Positions 23,052-35,253 of a DNA stretch of 64,000 nucleotides are shown here, piece by piece. The position numbers were made by a program, and so were the translations under genes. Origin of the DNA: Albifimbria verrucaria (Eukaryota > Ascomycota > Sordariomycetes > Hypocreales > Stachybotryaceae); the NCBI GenBank assembly GCA_020081605.1, contig JAHREC010000009.1:5084001-5148000 (forward strand). Direction: 5' to 3'. The notes below the pieces were generated by a model. The model was not told the DNA's origin. It worked only from the letters and a program-made list of their open reading frames with translations, and did no database searches. Every line of letters begins with the position of its first letter. Position 1 is the first letter of the stretch.

Positions 23052-23607
23052 ATGTATCTTTACCAAGCTATCATTGCTACTATTGCTGCTACCAGTTCAG
23101 TGCTGGGGGCTCCACTTGAGGCTCGCAATAGCTTCTTCACGCCCTCGGCCATATGGAAATACAACACCGGAACTGGTGCCATATCATCGACAAACACAGG
23201 CATCATCTCCAAGTCTACGACCAACTCTGGACAGGATATCACTGCACTCCTTACCTTCACCTATCCTGCCAATGCCCAGGGCAGGCAGTGTCAATTTGCC
23301 TTCGTCCTCGATAACAGTGCGAGATTAGACGGCAGTCGTAAGATTGACTTTTTAGCTCCTCAACCCTGCCCCAGGACCAAGATCAGGGTGGGGGCCCGGC
23401 AATCAACGCAACATCCACCTCGGCCGGCTTTCTGCTGTCAAACCTGGGGTAGCAACATGGGATGCTACTTATGGCAGCTACCTCACCCAGAAGACACCCT
23501 GCAAAGCTCCTGGTACGGTTGAGGGTTTTGAACTTGTTGGCGTCTATGACAAGGACTACGTTTCGTGGAATCCAGCGGTTGCTGGTCCACGTATCATTCT
23601 AACTTAG
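23052..23607 (+). CDS. Secreted But2-domain-like protein
   Basis: ATG at 23052 (TCAAGATG context) opens a signal peptide (MYLYQAIIATIAATSSVLGA). A beta-rich domain follows, with FTPSAIWKYNTGTG, DITALLTFTYPANAQGRQC and FAFVLDNSARLDGS. After two net -1 shifts near 23350-23370 it continues as GWGPGNQRNIHLGRLSAV, TWDATYGSYLTQKTPCKAPG and FELVGVYDKDYVSWNPAVAG, ending at TAG 23607. This matches the C-terminal domain of ubiquitin-3-binding But2-like proteins, which fungi use widely as small secreted beta-sandwich proteins of unclear role. Length after correction is about 185 residues. Its role in wall or host interaction is inference. Confidence 0.65.
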
Positions 23608-25196
23608 ACTTGGTTACCCTGTAGATGTTGACCAAGAAACGCCCTGGTTAGAAGAGGTGGAGGAATTCTATCTACACTCGTTTTTGTTCGCTCTGCAGAA
23701 CGCGCTCTCCTATTTTGACTAGTTAATGGTGAAATTATTAGATCAAGGACTTTCCATAGTATTTGATACTAGAGTGTTTTAGTGAAATTTAGTCATCATA
23801 TCTCACAATTTTGGCTTCATATTATTCTTTACATATCATGGTGCATCTGTATCAAGTACCAATGTCAAAACTGAGGTTTGGCCGACAAATTTGATGTATT
23901 AATGATCCGCTATTTGGCCTCGGGTATCCGATATCAAAGGAATATATCTCATTAAATCTGCGATGGCCACATTAAGGCATAGGACATGGATCTGATCCAG
24001 TTAAGACTAGGTAGAAGCTAGGGACATTAACTAGCTAACAAATCGGCTGGTAATGAATGTCCTAGCATTTAGTGACTCTTTGAAGGTTTGCATAGTATAT
24101 CTAGAATTGAGACAACGATATCAAGCTTCTTCATATATCGAAGTGTTGTCCGAGATTCTGTGGGGCTCGTAACTTCAGTGTGAATCTCACAGGTTCTATG
24201 AGATAGGTCTTTTAGAGCGCTAATCATTGATACGGTTGGTTTAAAGTCATTATTTTAAACTTGACTCATCGATTCAACATGCACCTCGCCTAGCTTTATC
24301 CCAGGAGCCCTAGAAATCAAGAACTATAGCTGACTCTTTGGATTTGTCAAGGGCCATTGCATCGGCCTGGTTTATTGTTCAGTCTATTATTGACCATCAA
24401 CCCTAAGGGTATCGCTAAAACTACATTCTTTACAAGCCATGCGTCGTAGATACAGTTCAGATTCTCACGCTTCCACGACGATTACCTCTAGATCGCTGGA
24501 ATGACATGAGAGATTGGATTATATATGAATTCGGTACCTCAATTTGCATGCGACGTATCTTGTCTAATTAGTGATCTACTCATAATCCTTTTGAAGAAGA
24601 CAGTGTCTATAATTAGGTTCAAAAGCCTCAGCCCATTGCTCAGTATATAAGTGATTGGCAATATTGGTGGTAAGATCAGCCACCTTATCCCAGATTGCTA
24701 AAATAATAATTGTTGATTCAATAGCTATTACAAGATAAGATATACATCAGTGACCAGCAGGTTAGGTGACAGAGTCTATAATTCCATGCTAGCTTTGCCT
24801 TCAGTAGTACGAACAGGCTTATTACATAGAAAACAGAATAAATTTAGGAAGAAAGAAGGGATTTATTTATTATGTTACTTAAAAGATTTATAGCACAAGT
24901 CCGATAAAATTGTAGCGTCAGTACTCGTTGAATGAGGAACTAGTAAAGTGGCACAATGAGACATCAAATAGTATTGAATAAAAAGGTTATTACTCAGAAA
25001 GCTTTATTCAAAGATAAGACTAAGCATTAAATATCATAGTAACACGAGTAGCATTATAATTCAGCGATTGTTATTTGAAAGCATGTCCCAATTGTTAAAG
25101 TTAACTCGGTAAAGATTGTGAAATTTGTTAGTGATGAGTTATGTGATAGTTATTGTAATTAATTAGGACAATGCTTAATTTTGTAGCATTCAACTC
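23608..25196. other. AT-rich, gene-free stretch
   Basis: About 1.6 kb with many stops in all frames and no motif, repeat or RNA gene that I can recognise. It could be decayed sequence. Convergent 3' ends of the flanking genes fall at its edges. Confidence 0.4.
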
Positions 25197-27401
25197 CTAA
25201 AACTTAGGGTTCTTGGGATTTTGCGGTTTGGGATCTGGCTGAGGATTTGGCTTGGGATCAGGCTGTGGCTTTGGTTTGGGATCTGGTTGAGGGTTTGGTT
25301 TAGGGTCCGGCTGAGGGTTCGGTTTAGGATCTGGCTGGGGCTTCGGGTCAGGTTGAGGCTTTGGATCTGGTTGAGGCTCAGGCTTAGGATCCGGCTGCGG
25401 CTTTGGATCTGGTTGAGGCTTTGGATCTGGCTGAGGTTCAGGTTTAGGATCAGGCTTCGGATCCGGTTGAGGCTCAGGTTTAGGATCAGGCTTAGGATCA
25501 GGTTGAGGCTTCGGATCAGGTTGAGGTTTAGGGTCCGGCTGGGGCTTTGGATCCGGCTGAGGGTTTGGTTTAGGATCAGGTTGAGGCTCGGGCTTTGGGT
25601 CAGGTTGGGGCTTTGGATCTGGTTGAGGCTCAGGCTTAGGATCCGGCTGCGGCTTTGGATCTGGTTGAGGCTTTGGATCTGGTTGAGGCTCAGGTTTAGG
25701 ATCAGGCTTAGGATCCGGCTGTGGGTTCGGCTTAGGATCTGGCTGAGGGTTTGGTTTAGGATCCGGTTGAGGCTTCGGGTCAGGTTGGGGCTTTGGATCT
25801 GGTTGAGGCTTTGGATCCGGCTTAGGATCGGGTTGAGGTTGCGGCTTAGGGTCCGGTTTTGGCTGTGGTTTAGGATCAGGCTTAGGATCAGGTTGAGGTT
25901 TTGGGTCCGGCTGAGGTTGTGGTTTTGGATCTGGCTTGGGTTGAGGCTTCGGATCCGGCTTTGGCTGTGGTTTAGGGTCAGGTTGAGGTTGTGGTTTTGG
26001 ATCCGGTTTTGGCTGAGGCTTGGGCTCTGGCTTGGGCTCTGGCTTGGGATCAGGCTTTGGCTGTGGTTTAGGATCCGGCTGGGGCTTGGGGTCAGGCTGA
26101 GGTTGTGGTTTTGGATCTGGCTTTGGCTGTGGTTTCGGGTCTGGCTTTGGCTGTGGCTTAGGGTCCGGTTGAGGTTGTGGTTTTGGTTGAGGCTCAGGAT
26201 CTGGCTTCGGCTGCTGAGGCTTCGGATCGGGTTTTGGTTGTGGTTTTGGATCCGGTTTTGGCTGTTGAGGCTTCGGATCCGGCCCGGGTTGCGGCTTGGG
26301 GTCCGGCTTTGGCTGTGGTTTAGGGTCAGGCTTTGGCTGAGGCTTGGGCTCTGGCTTAGGGTCTGGCTTTGGCTGTGGTTTTGGATCTGGCTTTGGCTGA
26401 GGCTTGGGCTCAGGCTTGGGCTCAGGCTTGGGATCTGGCCTTGGCTGTGGTTTTGGATCTGGCTTAGGTTGCGGCTTCGGGTCTGGCTTTGGCTGTGGCT
26501 TAGGGTCCGGTTGAGGTTGTGGTTTTGGCTGCGGCTTAGGGTCTGGCTTAGGGTCTGGCTTTGGTTGTGGTTTTGGATCCGGCTGAGGTTGGGGTTTAGG
26601 ATCTGGCCTTGGCTGTTGAGGCTTCGGATCCGGCTGAGGCTTGGGATCTGGTCTTGGCTGTGGTTTCGGGTCTGGCTTTGGCTGTGGTTTTGGATCCGGC
26701 TGAGGTTGGGGTTTAGGATCTGGCCTTGGCTGTTGAGGCTTCGGATCCGGCTGAGGCTTGGGATCTGGTCTTGGCTGTGGTTTCGGGTCTGGCTTTGGCT
26801 GAGGCTTGGGCTCTGGCTTAGGGTCTGGCTTTGGCTGTGGTTTTGGATCTGGCTTAGGTTGCGGCTTCGGGTCTGGCTTTGGCTGTGGCTTAGGGTCCGG
26901 TTGAGGTTGTGGTTTTGGTTGAGGCTTAGGATCTGGCTTCGGCTGCTGAGGCTTCGGATCGGGTTTCGGTTGTGGCTTTGGTTGTGGCTTGGGCTCGGGC
27001 TTTTGTGCACGCTTCCACTGATCCAGGTAGTCCTTGAGCTTGGACTCCGTACCCTTGCCTATGCCATTCACCCAATCAGTCACCCTGTTGACAATGGGCT
27101 CTCGAGTCTCCAATTCGGGTTCTGCGAGCCTCTTGAGCATTTGAATCTCTAGAGCTCTCTTCTCTCGGGCATGATACTTTCCCCAGACGCCCTCTCCACA
27201 GTTATCCCCACTCTCGCACTCCTTGTTCCAACTTCTGCCATGATGTTCACTCTCCTGACCACCCCATCTCTCCTGATGAATGTTCAGGGTTTGATCACGG
27301 GCATCGAGGTCCGCACCACCTGGAGCTGCCGCAGGTGCTGGTGCAGCAAGAACCAAAGGAGAAGCGAGGATGGCAGCGCATGTAGCAGCTGTAAGTTTCA
27401 T
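25197..27401 (-). CDS. Secreted Pro-Lys-Pro tetrad repeat protein
   Basis: ATG at 27401 gives about 734 residues. Residues 1-20 are a signal peptide ([20 protein letters not shown]). A short globular segment of about 110 residues follows, with one cysteine pair ([12 protein letters not shown]) and basic KR sites ([14 protein letters not shown]) that suit Kex2-type processing. The remaining about 590 residues are an almost perfect array of four-residue units KP-x-P with x = D, Q, E or N ([11 protein letters not shown]), lacking hydrophobic residues. Charge is finely balanced between Lys and Asp/Glu, so an extended polyproline-II rod or wall-binding polyelectrolyte is plausible. No known family function can be assigned. 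The array has no frameshift. Repeat-driven antisense frames of over 600 codons are artefacts of codon periodicity. Confidence 0.85.
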   Translation of the reverse strand: MKLTAATCAAILASPLVLAAPAPAAAPGGADLDARDQTLNIHQERWGGQESEHHGRSWNKECESGDNCGEGVWGKYHAREKRALEIQMLKRLAEPELETREPIVNRVTDWVNGIGKGTESKLKDYLDQWKRAQKPEPKPQPKPQPKPDPKPQQPKPDPKPQPKPQPQPDPKPQPKPDPKPQPKPDPKPQPKPDPKPEPKPQPKPDPKPQPRPDPKPQPDPKPQQPRPDPKPQPQPDPKPQPKPDPKPQPRPDPKPQPDPKPQQPRPDPKPQPQPDPKPQPKPDPKPDPKPQPKPQPQPDPKPQPKPDPKPQPKPDPKPQPRPDPKPEPKPEPKPQPKPDPKPQPKPDPKPEPKPQPKPDPKPQPKPDPKPQPGPDPKPQQPKPDPKPQPKPDPKPQQPKPDPEPQPKPQPQPDPKPQPKPDPKPQPKPDPKPQPQPDPKPQPDPKPQPKPDPKPEPKPEPKPQPKPDPKPQPQPDPKPQPKPDPKPQPKPDPKPQPQPDPKPQPDPKPDPKPQPKPDPKPQPQPDPKPDPKPQPDPKPQPDPKPQPDPKPNPQPDPKPNPQPDPKPDPKPEPQPDPKPQPDPKPQPDPKPEPQPDPKPQPDPKPEPQPDPKPNPQPDPKPQPDPKPQPDPKPQPDPKPDPKPEPQPDPKPDPKPEPQPDPKPQPDPKPQPDPKPEPQPDPKPQPDPKPQPDPKPNPQPDPKPNPQPDPKPKPQPDPKPNPQPDPKPQNPKNPKF
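25215..27003 (-). repeat. Coding minisatellite array, 12-bp unit (KP-x-P)
   Basis: About 1.8 kb of degenerate 12-bp and composite 24-60-bp units. Nested longer duplications are visible; for example the stretch at about 26580-26670 recurs at about 26690-26785. These imply growth by unequal exchange or slippage. Confidence 0.9.
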
Positions 27402-30400
27402 ATTGCTAAGTTTTTTTATATTCAATTTTTAGAGAAACAAAAGGGTCATTGTGTTAGGCGTTCTGGTAATCTGCGTGTAAGTTGAAACATGCAAAGAACC
27501 CTGTGGTTGATATGGTGGTATCCTTGAGGATGGCTCCTCCTTATATACACAACTTTTCGGAGCAACGTCTTCCAGTCTGTATCTTTTCATTTTGCAGCCT
27601 TATCACTACAATCCGTGTTTCTAGTGATTCGAACATAGTCGAGGCACGATCAAGCGCATCCTCGCAATCGGGATTGTTCGATGAACACCTGCTCCGGTGG
27701 CGTCAAACACATTGGCTAAACCGCGCTTCCATTTCAGGACTTTGTCACGCAGCACGATCTGCAAACTATTACCTTAAACGGCCTATACTAAGGGCGGATC
27801 TAGAAGTGTCATTAAGCTTTAGATAGTTCGGATCACGCTTATATGCATCCTGACGTATCTTGCTTTCATCCCGAACCTCATCTATTACCCAACTTATTTT
27901 TCCATCGAATCCAAGAGAAATTATTACCATTCGGGAAATCGTAGTTCGTGTAATGTCACACGCCACATCCAATCCGAGTGTGGGTGGGCGGAGGCAAAAC
28001 TGAACATTTTAGTCGATAAATTTTTCCCACTTCATTAGAAAATAAAAGGCAATACGGGAGGTGTTCCTCTGATTATATGACTACTCCCATGGGGTGTCCT
28101 GGCTATCGGAGCAGGGGCTCTTTCGTCTTCAAGAGATTAAGTAACCGGTATCAAGTGGTTCTACACACAACGTTCATTGTGATCTTACGATAGGAAATTC
28201 ATTTAACTAGACGCTTTTCCATGAATAGATGTTCATTCTCAATCAGATCTTCGTCGAGAATTTAAATTATATCTGATAAAAGCAGTGGATTTCACATACA
28301 GTTTTGTGTGTTGTGTCTCTCTTAATACGGCCTTCGCTTCTGGAGAGGCAATGTTTTCTTTCTATCTTTCAGTGCTATAGACTAGCAATCAACGGCTCCT
28401 CCGAGTTAAAGTAGACTAGTATGTTCTAACTCCATATGGGCCTTGGTTTCAGCATCAATCTCAAAGACAACTCGACCGAAGTGGCTTAGTCCAGATCTCT
28501 AGATTTATCTGGTTCGCCTTAACTAGTTAGCACAGCATACATCTCAAGCTCGCTAAGTGCTTCCTCTACGCTATTAAGGTTACAACAATGACAAAAAGGC
28601 TTGGTTCTGACGAAGACTCACCCCGGCTAAATTACACCTTGACGTACCTGTTCTTAGACTCGATCATGTCATCAGACCAATAGTATATGACTGTGTTAAA
28701 ACTGCAGAATTCACAATCTGATGACGAAGTTGATCGCTGGGTTTATCATACATACCCCGGTTCGAGGACTGTCAATCCCCGTAGATCACTATTTTCAAAG
28801 GCTTCTCGAATAAAAAGAGGAGCAATTTCCTTGACGCTTCCTAATGGAGCCTAAATGTGAGAGTGACTGCACGTGGGGAATAGCTTACCGCACATACAAC
28901 CTCCGCACCTTAGGCAAATACAACGGCAACTAATCCTCAGACATTTCGCTAAAACACAAGCGTTTTTAGAGTGCATGAAAATGCGCAAGCAACACAGTAT
29001 AGGGGCGTTTGGGAAATGATCCGTCTCTAACTCTCTTATGGGATGAGAACAGTTGTGAACCAGTTCTCAATGCTTCCGTACCTGACGGCGATCGCCGAAG
29101 TGATCTCTCGGCCCTTTCAAACAAAGAAGGCCGAGTGACTGGTGATTTGTCAATAAAACCACCTATCTTAGCGACCTTGCTACGTCTTAGCTTGCAAAAA
29201 TTGCTCTCTAGGCTGGTTTACTTCTAAGGGTGTAGTGTTTAGAGTCTTGGCCTGGCTTCTTCAGTCGTACATCGAGATGTATCATAAGCCACCATCTTCA
29301 GCAATCTGGATCCTCTGTGGATCAGGGACGAAAGAACAACCCATCTCTCGTGACGGAGATTAAGTCATGACGGTTGTGGCCTGAGCCTCGACTCCTGTCG
29401 ATGAATGGTACTAGCGTGGGGTAGCATCCATATTAGCTTGCCAATAAACAACTAATCGTCGTATGCTTCCTGCCCGCGGTCGAGGCTAGTCTAGATCGAT
29501 ATAACCATAGATATAGTCTACCAATGTTTTTGCTGAATAGTCTTGGCAGCGCCAACTCAAGGACTCCAATAGGACTCAACCACGTGTTGGTCGATTGACA
29601 GCCGTCATACAAAGCCAACCTCACAGCCTAACAAGTCTGGATCTCTGATACACTTCGGCTTCGGCGTAAACAAACTAGAGCCGATGGTGGTGCTACGAGT
29701 TGCCATGGACGGGCAAATCAGAACGGTGCGCTGACACCGCAACCTAGTGGCCTTACTGACAAGTTGCGGAGTCTGTAAAAGCAATTTGTTATTATCTCCC
29801 AGGTGGGCTTTGTTTTGATTCATTAGTCCCAACCTACACAGGCGGGTCTAGAATAACTCCAGCTCATGGTGTCTTTCTCTGATACAAAGAACTTGCTAGC
29901 ACTTGTCAAGCGATAATTCCGTGGCTTGGCCCCGGCCTCTCATGGTAAGCACTTCGTAACAAGTACCAGAACGACGAGGACAAGAAGGAAGAATATGGAG
30001 ATCTTTTTTTGGCTAGTGCATAGTTCTCGATATGCTTTTCCCAAAGGAAGCCTCTTTAGACCTAATGCCATGTTCTTCTGGGATGCGACGGTCAAACCAT
30101 CAACTTAGGGTTGGCGGAGGGTGGGCACTTGACTGACCTACCGTACAGAATGCATCCTATTTCTTGCATGAGGCTATGACACAGACGAGTCCAATTATAA
30201 TGCCGTTTTGCTGTGAACCACAGGGCTGGTATCCAATGGGAGTAAGCCATGTGCTAGTTCGCTGCCAACGTAATTTCAAGTCTTCATCTTGCTGACTTTC
30301 CACACAGCAGGTGGCTTGAACCTCAGAATGGTACAACTTGGCCAACGGTTTGTCAAACTATTCTGGATCTGATTCTAGGAGCCTGCGTGATTCTCAGCCG

Positions 30401-31519
30401 TGTCTACTAGGCTCGAGTAATTCTAAAACTATCAAATAGAGAGTTTTGTCGAGTAGCCGCTTCAACTCGACCCACGTAGCTGTTGTATTCACATCGCCAT
30501 TTGACCAACCACAGTAGTCTTTGTTACAGTCAGCGCTCACCTAATTTCATCTAATGACGCGTCAAGAGATCTTTCCATTGTTGGCTTGGGTAGGTCACAC
30601 TTGTTGAAACCGGTGTGACAAAATAAGCCTTGCCTTATGCCCCTTTCTGATCATCTGCCTCTTCAGATTTTCCTCCTCCCTTCTTTCGTCTTCCTCCTCA
30701 ACCCCTCATCCTCCTCATACTTATCCTTCTTGTTATTTTCAGTGGAAAATTGTATTCCCAGGGCTTGGTGTCAGTTAGCATGGTGGCGTCCCTGGTATCT
30801 ACAAGGAAAATCACAATGAACGACTCAGTACGAGAGTCGTAGAAATAGTACTAGTTTGAATCATTTTATGAATCTTTGTGAGATTCGATCAAGAAAGCAT
30901 TCAACACTTTGTAGTTACACTTGAGTAAATGCCTAGCCTGCTGTAATGTGACTGAGGGTTGAGCATTGCTAAGGGAGCTATGCAGGGACACTGGCGCCCT
31001 CCTCTTCTCTCCCTTGCAAGTCGATTTGATACGAACTATAATGTACGAAGCTTTATGCCCATACCCAAACACCAAGTGTTGCAAAAACGGAACGATGTAT
31101 TCACATCCATTCTGCTGGACTGTTTCTCGTTTATCTCTGATGGCATTGTGGACCGAATTTCGCGCGTGTGGCCGATGAATACCGCTTCCGGCATCTGTAC
31201 ATAGGCAACGGCAAGATCCAGTATATCCAAGAGCAGCTTATTTTGGCAACCATCCCAGATAGTATGGGTCATATCTATTGTAAATATATCAGGATCGATT
31301 CGAATGTTTCCTTGATATAAAGCAAGGTTCATCTTGCTGATGATATAGTACAAGCCACAACACCCCATCGCTCGAAACATTACACTTCTAAACCATCGCA
31401 GTCATCTAGCAAGTAGGGAAAAGATAATGAGATGGGCATTTTTGCTCGAGAAATCTATTTAATTTTATCTTTATCTTCTACACAATTTCATATGTCTATC
31501 TTATAGACAAATCGTGCCT
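27402..31519. other. Long gene-poor region with possible relics
   Basis: About 4.1 kb without a supportable gene. Short open frames occur at 27769-27972 (minus), 29433-29832 (minus), 29926-30108 (plus) and 30966-31380 (both strands). Segments near 29565-29610 and 30225-30275 are about 70% similar to each other and may be relics of a duplicated sequence. A T/C-rich tract at 30650-30740 looks like a promoter or leader, but no gene follows it. Confidence 0.35.
27541..27547 (-). promoter_or_regulatory. TATA box of the Pro-Lys-Pro repeat gene
   Basis: On the gene strand TATATAAGG lies about 140 bp upstream of the ATG at 27401, a normal fungal spacing. Confidence 0.45.
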
Positions 31520-31939
31520 TCACTCCACGATATCCAGTGGTGTCCGTGTCTTCTGACACATGTAGTAAGGAACAGCTGAATGCTGCTTGTGCCTAGCCAA
31601 CCCCAATATTGGCTTAAGCACCATGTCATATCCGGACAGCGCGCCTGCAACGCTGTCAAACAACTCCCAACAATTTACAAACACTCCGACCAGTCTGTAT
31701 CCATGACGGTGTCCGTCCCGGTCGGTAAACACAAAGGAGAAAACCGAAGAAAAGCCGTTTTCGCCGGTAGGATCCCTAAGTCTGCACCGCAACAGCGGGA
31801 ATCTAATGCATCCGAAACTAAAGTTGAAGAAAATGCTGCGACAGTTCGTATGTAGAAAAAGAAAGAAAACAAATTCTAGGACGCGTGGTTGCCCACCGAT
31901 TTGACCCATCCGAAACGCCGATTCCTTTATATGCGACAT
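31520..31939 (-). CDS. Hypothetical protein, doubtful
   Basis: A 139-codon minus-strand frame. The C-terminal half (RDGHRHGYRLVGVFVNCWEL, then GYDMVLKPILGLARHK) has protein-like composition; the N-terminal half is Phe/Arg-rich and looks non-coding. A start further in or an upstream exon is possible. No family is recognised, and an overlapping plus-strand frame (31580-31855) is weaker. Confidence 0.3.
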   Translation of the reverse strand: MSHIKESAFRMGQIGGQPRVLEFVFFLFLHTNCRSIFFNFSFGCIRFPLLRCRLRDPTGENGFSSVFSFVFTDRDGHRHGYRLVGVFVNCWELFDSVAGALSGYDMVLKPILGLARHKQHSAVPYYMCQKTRTPLDIVE

Positions 31940-32391
31940 GCGCTATGGTGGCAGGACGTGGTTTCAAAGCTGTTTTAGCCTCAATCAGGATGAAATATGT
32001 ACGTCGCAAACTAGTGCCGGTTTATAGGTTGTGAGGGTAAAGAACGAGATCTTTGTGGTGGTATACCCGTTATTGTTTCTGTAGGGAATAGCGTAGATGT
32101 GAGATGCCCACAATCAGGCTCAAGGCTACATTTCCCCATACGTAATCTGGGACGCTCATACCACCGGCGCGAAGTCAATGTCGTTCAGATGAGATTTGGT
32201 CAACTTGGCCGGCCTCTAGGTTGAGCTTTTAACCTCGTTTGGTCCCAACAGCGGCCGATGCCGCCGTCCAAAGCCCAGTAGACCTTTTGGGCAAGAAGGA
32301 AGCTGATGTATCGTTACCATGTAACCCGAAGTTTGAGTCAATATGAACTTCAGGCTCGTGCAATTACCACGTTCATTTCAGTCGTGGTGAA
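31940..32391. other. Intergenic spacer
   Basis: Nothing recognised; probable 3' flank of the glycosyltransferase gene. Confidence 0.4.
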
Positions 32392-34043
32392 TCAAGCAGG
32401 TATCCAGACCAGCTCAATCACACCATCAATGTTGCTCATAGGCGACTCATCCGGGTAGACCCAGCGCCCATCGTTCTTCTTGCGCGTGTAGATTTGGGAG
32501 ACTGACCCATCAGCGCGCACTTCTGATTCTTGGAGCTCCCAGGCAATTTTGCGACCAGTCTTGAGCAGCGACGGACGTTGAGGACCGAACGCGTAGTCGA
32601 GGTTCCAGCCCTTGTTCTCAGGTGCCCCATGCAGCGTAGCTTCCATCTGTTGGTGGTCGAACGTGATGCCCTCGGGGTAATGGGCGACCGAATAACCGGA
32701 GATGATGAAATCGTCGTTGGTCTGGAAGCGCAGCATGGAACAGTCCTCGCCACAAGTCACGGCGATCTTGGTGATCTGGAGAGGACGGGCGACGTGCCAG
32801 CCTCCACCGCGATAGTGATGTACGGACAGCGGCTTGATACCAGATTCATAGAAGCCGCTAGGGTCGCCGTAAAAGTCGAGCTGCCACAGATCCGCGAGGT
32901 TGGTGAGGCGAGTTTCGGTATTTTCGTAGATGCACTTGCGCATCAAGATGTCACCTTGAGCGCCCCAGCCAGAGTTGGATTCGACAATCTTCTGATCAGT
33001 TGTGCACTCTCCGTAAAGCTCGGTGATTCGCTTGGCCATTGGCAGTGAGAGGAAAACGCCTGCACCGCCAAAAGCTTGCGAGCCGTGACGATCGACGGCA
33101 CCAATATCTTCGGAGAGCGTGCCAATGTACATCTCGCGGGTGTGGTCGTAGCGGTTAATCTTCTCCATCAAACCGTGCATGCTGGGAAAGAAGGTATCGT
33201 CATCGCAAGTGACGAGCCACTTCTTGTTAGGGGCATCGCGGTGTGTGTAAAGAGTAGGAACGAGGGTCAGGTAACGGACAGCCATCTCGACTGAGGACTC
33301 GGAATGGTAGACCTCCACATCAATACCGACGTCACCAAGAAGATTGGCCACTTCTTGGAGCTCTTCGTCGCTAGCATCGAGAAGCATGAGAAGCAGCTTG
33401 CCTCCGTTGGAGTGGCCGTGACTGTCTGTAAGCCAATAAATCCACTCATTGATGGGGGTGGTGTTAGGGTCCATGAAGCGACCATACGAGGTGGACACGC
33501 CAAACATGAAGTCGGAAGCATTGACGGTGCTCGGGAGGCCAGATCTGGGGACAGCTATGTCGATTGGCTCGGCACACCGGTTGGTCGAGTCGTGGAGGTT
33601 GGAGATGTCGATTGTCTTGAAGGGGCCGGTCAAGAAGTTCTGCTTGAGCTTGGTCATGCTCTTGCGCTCAAGGTTAGGGTGCGGATGAAGCGGACGTAGC
33701 GCTTTGTGTACTGGAATTTGTCCTCGAGGTTGTAGCGGCCCTTGATGAAGCGAAGGCGGTCAGCTTCGTAGTCGCAATTCATCTGGTGGGTGGTGGTAGG
33801 CTCGTAGTTGACGTCGACAGCCGGACTGGAAGGGTTGGTGTCGACGAGGGGACGCTGGGTGGCAGCGGAGGACGTCCTGATGCCGGCTTTCTCGAGGATA
33901 CGGGTTCGCACATCGATGGCATCGGACCGCATGGATGTGTAGAGCAAGAACAGGACGCACATGGCGGCGACAACGGCCCTGGCGAAGGGATTACGCATCT
34001 TGAGGATGCGTTTGTTGGCGTACAGCTTGGGAGACTTGCTCAT
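32392..34043 (-). CDS. Type II membrane glycosyltransferase, GT31/fringe-like
   Basis: The start chosen is ATGAGCAAGTC at 34043 (CCCAATGAG context). A short cytosolic tail is followed by a single signal-anchor (FARAVVAAMCVLFLLYTSM), placing the catalytic domain in the Golgi lumen. The domain shows WIYWLTDSHGHSNGGKLLLM, the metal-binding DxD motif in WLVTCDDDTFFPSMHGLMEK, the acceptor-loop FGGAGVFLSLPMAKRITEL, QGDILMRKCIYE and the C-terminal HHYRGGGWH. These match fungal GT31/DUF604 beta-glycosyltransferases; donor and acceptor are not predictable. One net -1 shift near 33668 separates the stem (RFIRTL) from MTKLKQNFLTG. Total length is about 550 residues. The gene lies in the conserved-looking core block of the window. 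Confidence 0.85.
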
Positions 34044-35009
34044 TGGGGAAGATGGGGCGGTCACTGCCGCAGAGCAGAGGTATTGGGTGAGAGGTTGTAA
34101 CCACGGATTCTTTTCTCCAGAGATGCCTGCAGCTCCGTTCTTTCCGCCGTTACCTCGATTACAGGCTCGGGGTGAGTTAAGTATACTTGAAGGAAGACAA
34201 ACGGTCTGGACAAGCGGTGCCCAAGAGGGTCGACCCTCTCACAACCAGTCCAAGCTCAGAACCAAGGGAGCAGGTAATGGAGGAAGCAGGGAGCAGCGGT
34301 CGGGATAAAGCTGCGTTTCTGGTCGAGCGAGAGAGCATCCAAGGGTCTTGGCCGAGACAAGACAAACGACGTAGATGAAGAAAGGTGGAAACAGGATGAG
34401 AAGTGAGTGAGTGAACGACAAAGAAAGAAGAAAAAGCATACAACAGAAGACATAAAGAGGACGAGTTAAGCGAGTGAAACGACCTTGAACAGGCCAAAGA
34501 AGAAGCATGGAGGAACTGACCAGGGGGTGGTGGTGGAGGAGAAGGGAGTGTGCGGGAGGTTTGGAGGGGGTGTGAGTGGGGAGGATGAGGTTTTGGGGTG
34601 GGTTATGTAAGGGGCGTGTCGCAGCCGTTGGGAGAGAAGGAAGAGGGGAGGAGGTACATGGCGTAGAAGGGAGCTTAACCTTATCACAGGTAATTCAGAG
34701 AGGCACAGTACTGCCTGTATGTACTGCACATAACGAGGTACTTGGACGGGAGAATTACCGTAGGTGCCTTACCCAGAGAATAACGAACCAAGAATGAAGA
34801 GAATGACGAAAATAAACATCAGAAAAGTCTACAAAAAATAAAAATAAAACCCTCTAAAGATGAAGCAAGGAGAGGAGGGCGTGAGACATGGCCTGCCAAA
34901 AAAGACAGAGCGTGGTTTGGAACCTGAAGATTGGAGGTGGGAATTGATTCAATCCAATTTGTTTCGATCAGCGCCTCAGAACAAGGCACTCGGACCAATC
35001 CAGCGAGGT

Positions 35010-35045
35010 ACAGGTACACGCACAGGTACCCACACAGGTACGACC
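35010..35045. repeat. 12-bp tandem repeat, three copies (ACAGGTAC core)
   Basis: Three consecutive 12-mers, each starting ACAGGTAC, with variable last four bases. Confidence 0.8.
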
Positions 35046-35232
35046 TAAAGCCTACGAGCCAACCAAGCTACAGGCACTGGTAGCCTCTGCCTGCATCTAC
35101 AGAGTGTAGCATCCGCTAACTGCCTAGCACCTACAGCGACAGGCAGTGAGGTCAGCCAACTGCCGGCACTGGCACAACACCTAGCCTGCAATCCATCATC
35201 CATTGGTCGTCATCGAGTGCTCGTCTGCCTCT

Positions 35233-35253
35233 CTGCAAGCTGCAAGCTGCAAG
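35233..35253. repeat. Heptamer tandem repeat (CTGCAAG)3
   Basis: Three perfect copies in the non-coding region. Confidence 0.85.

Noticed and set aside
27402..31519. Transposon remnant in the gene-poor region
   Set aside because: I see no terminal inverted repeats, target-site duplications or transposase/reverse-transcriptase motifs.
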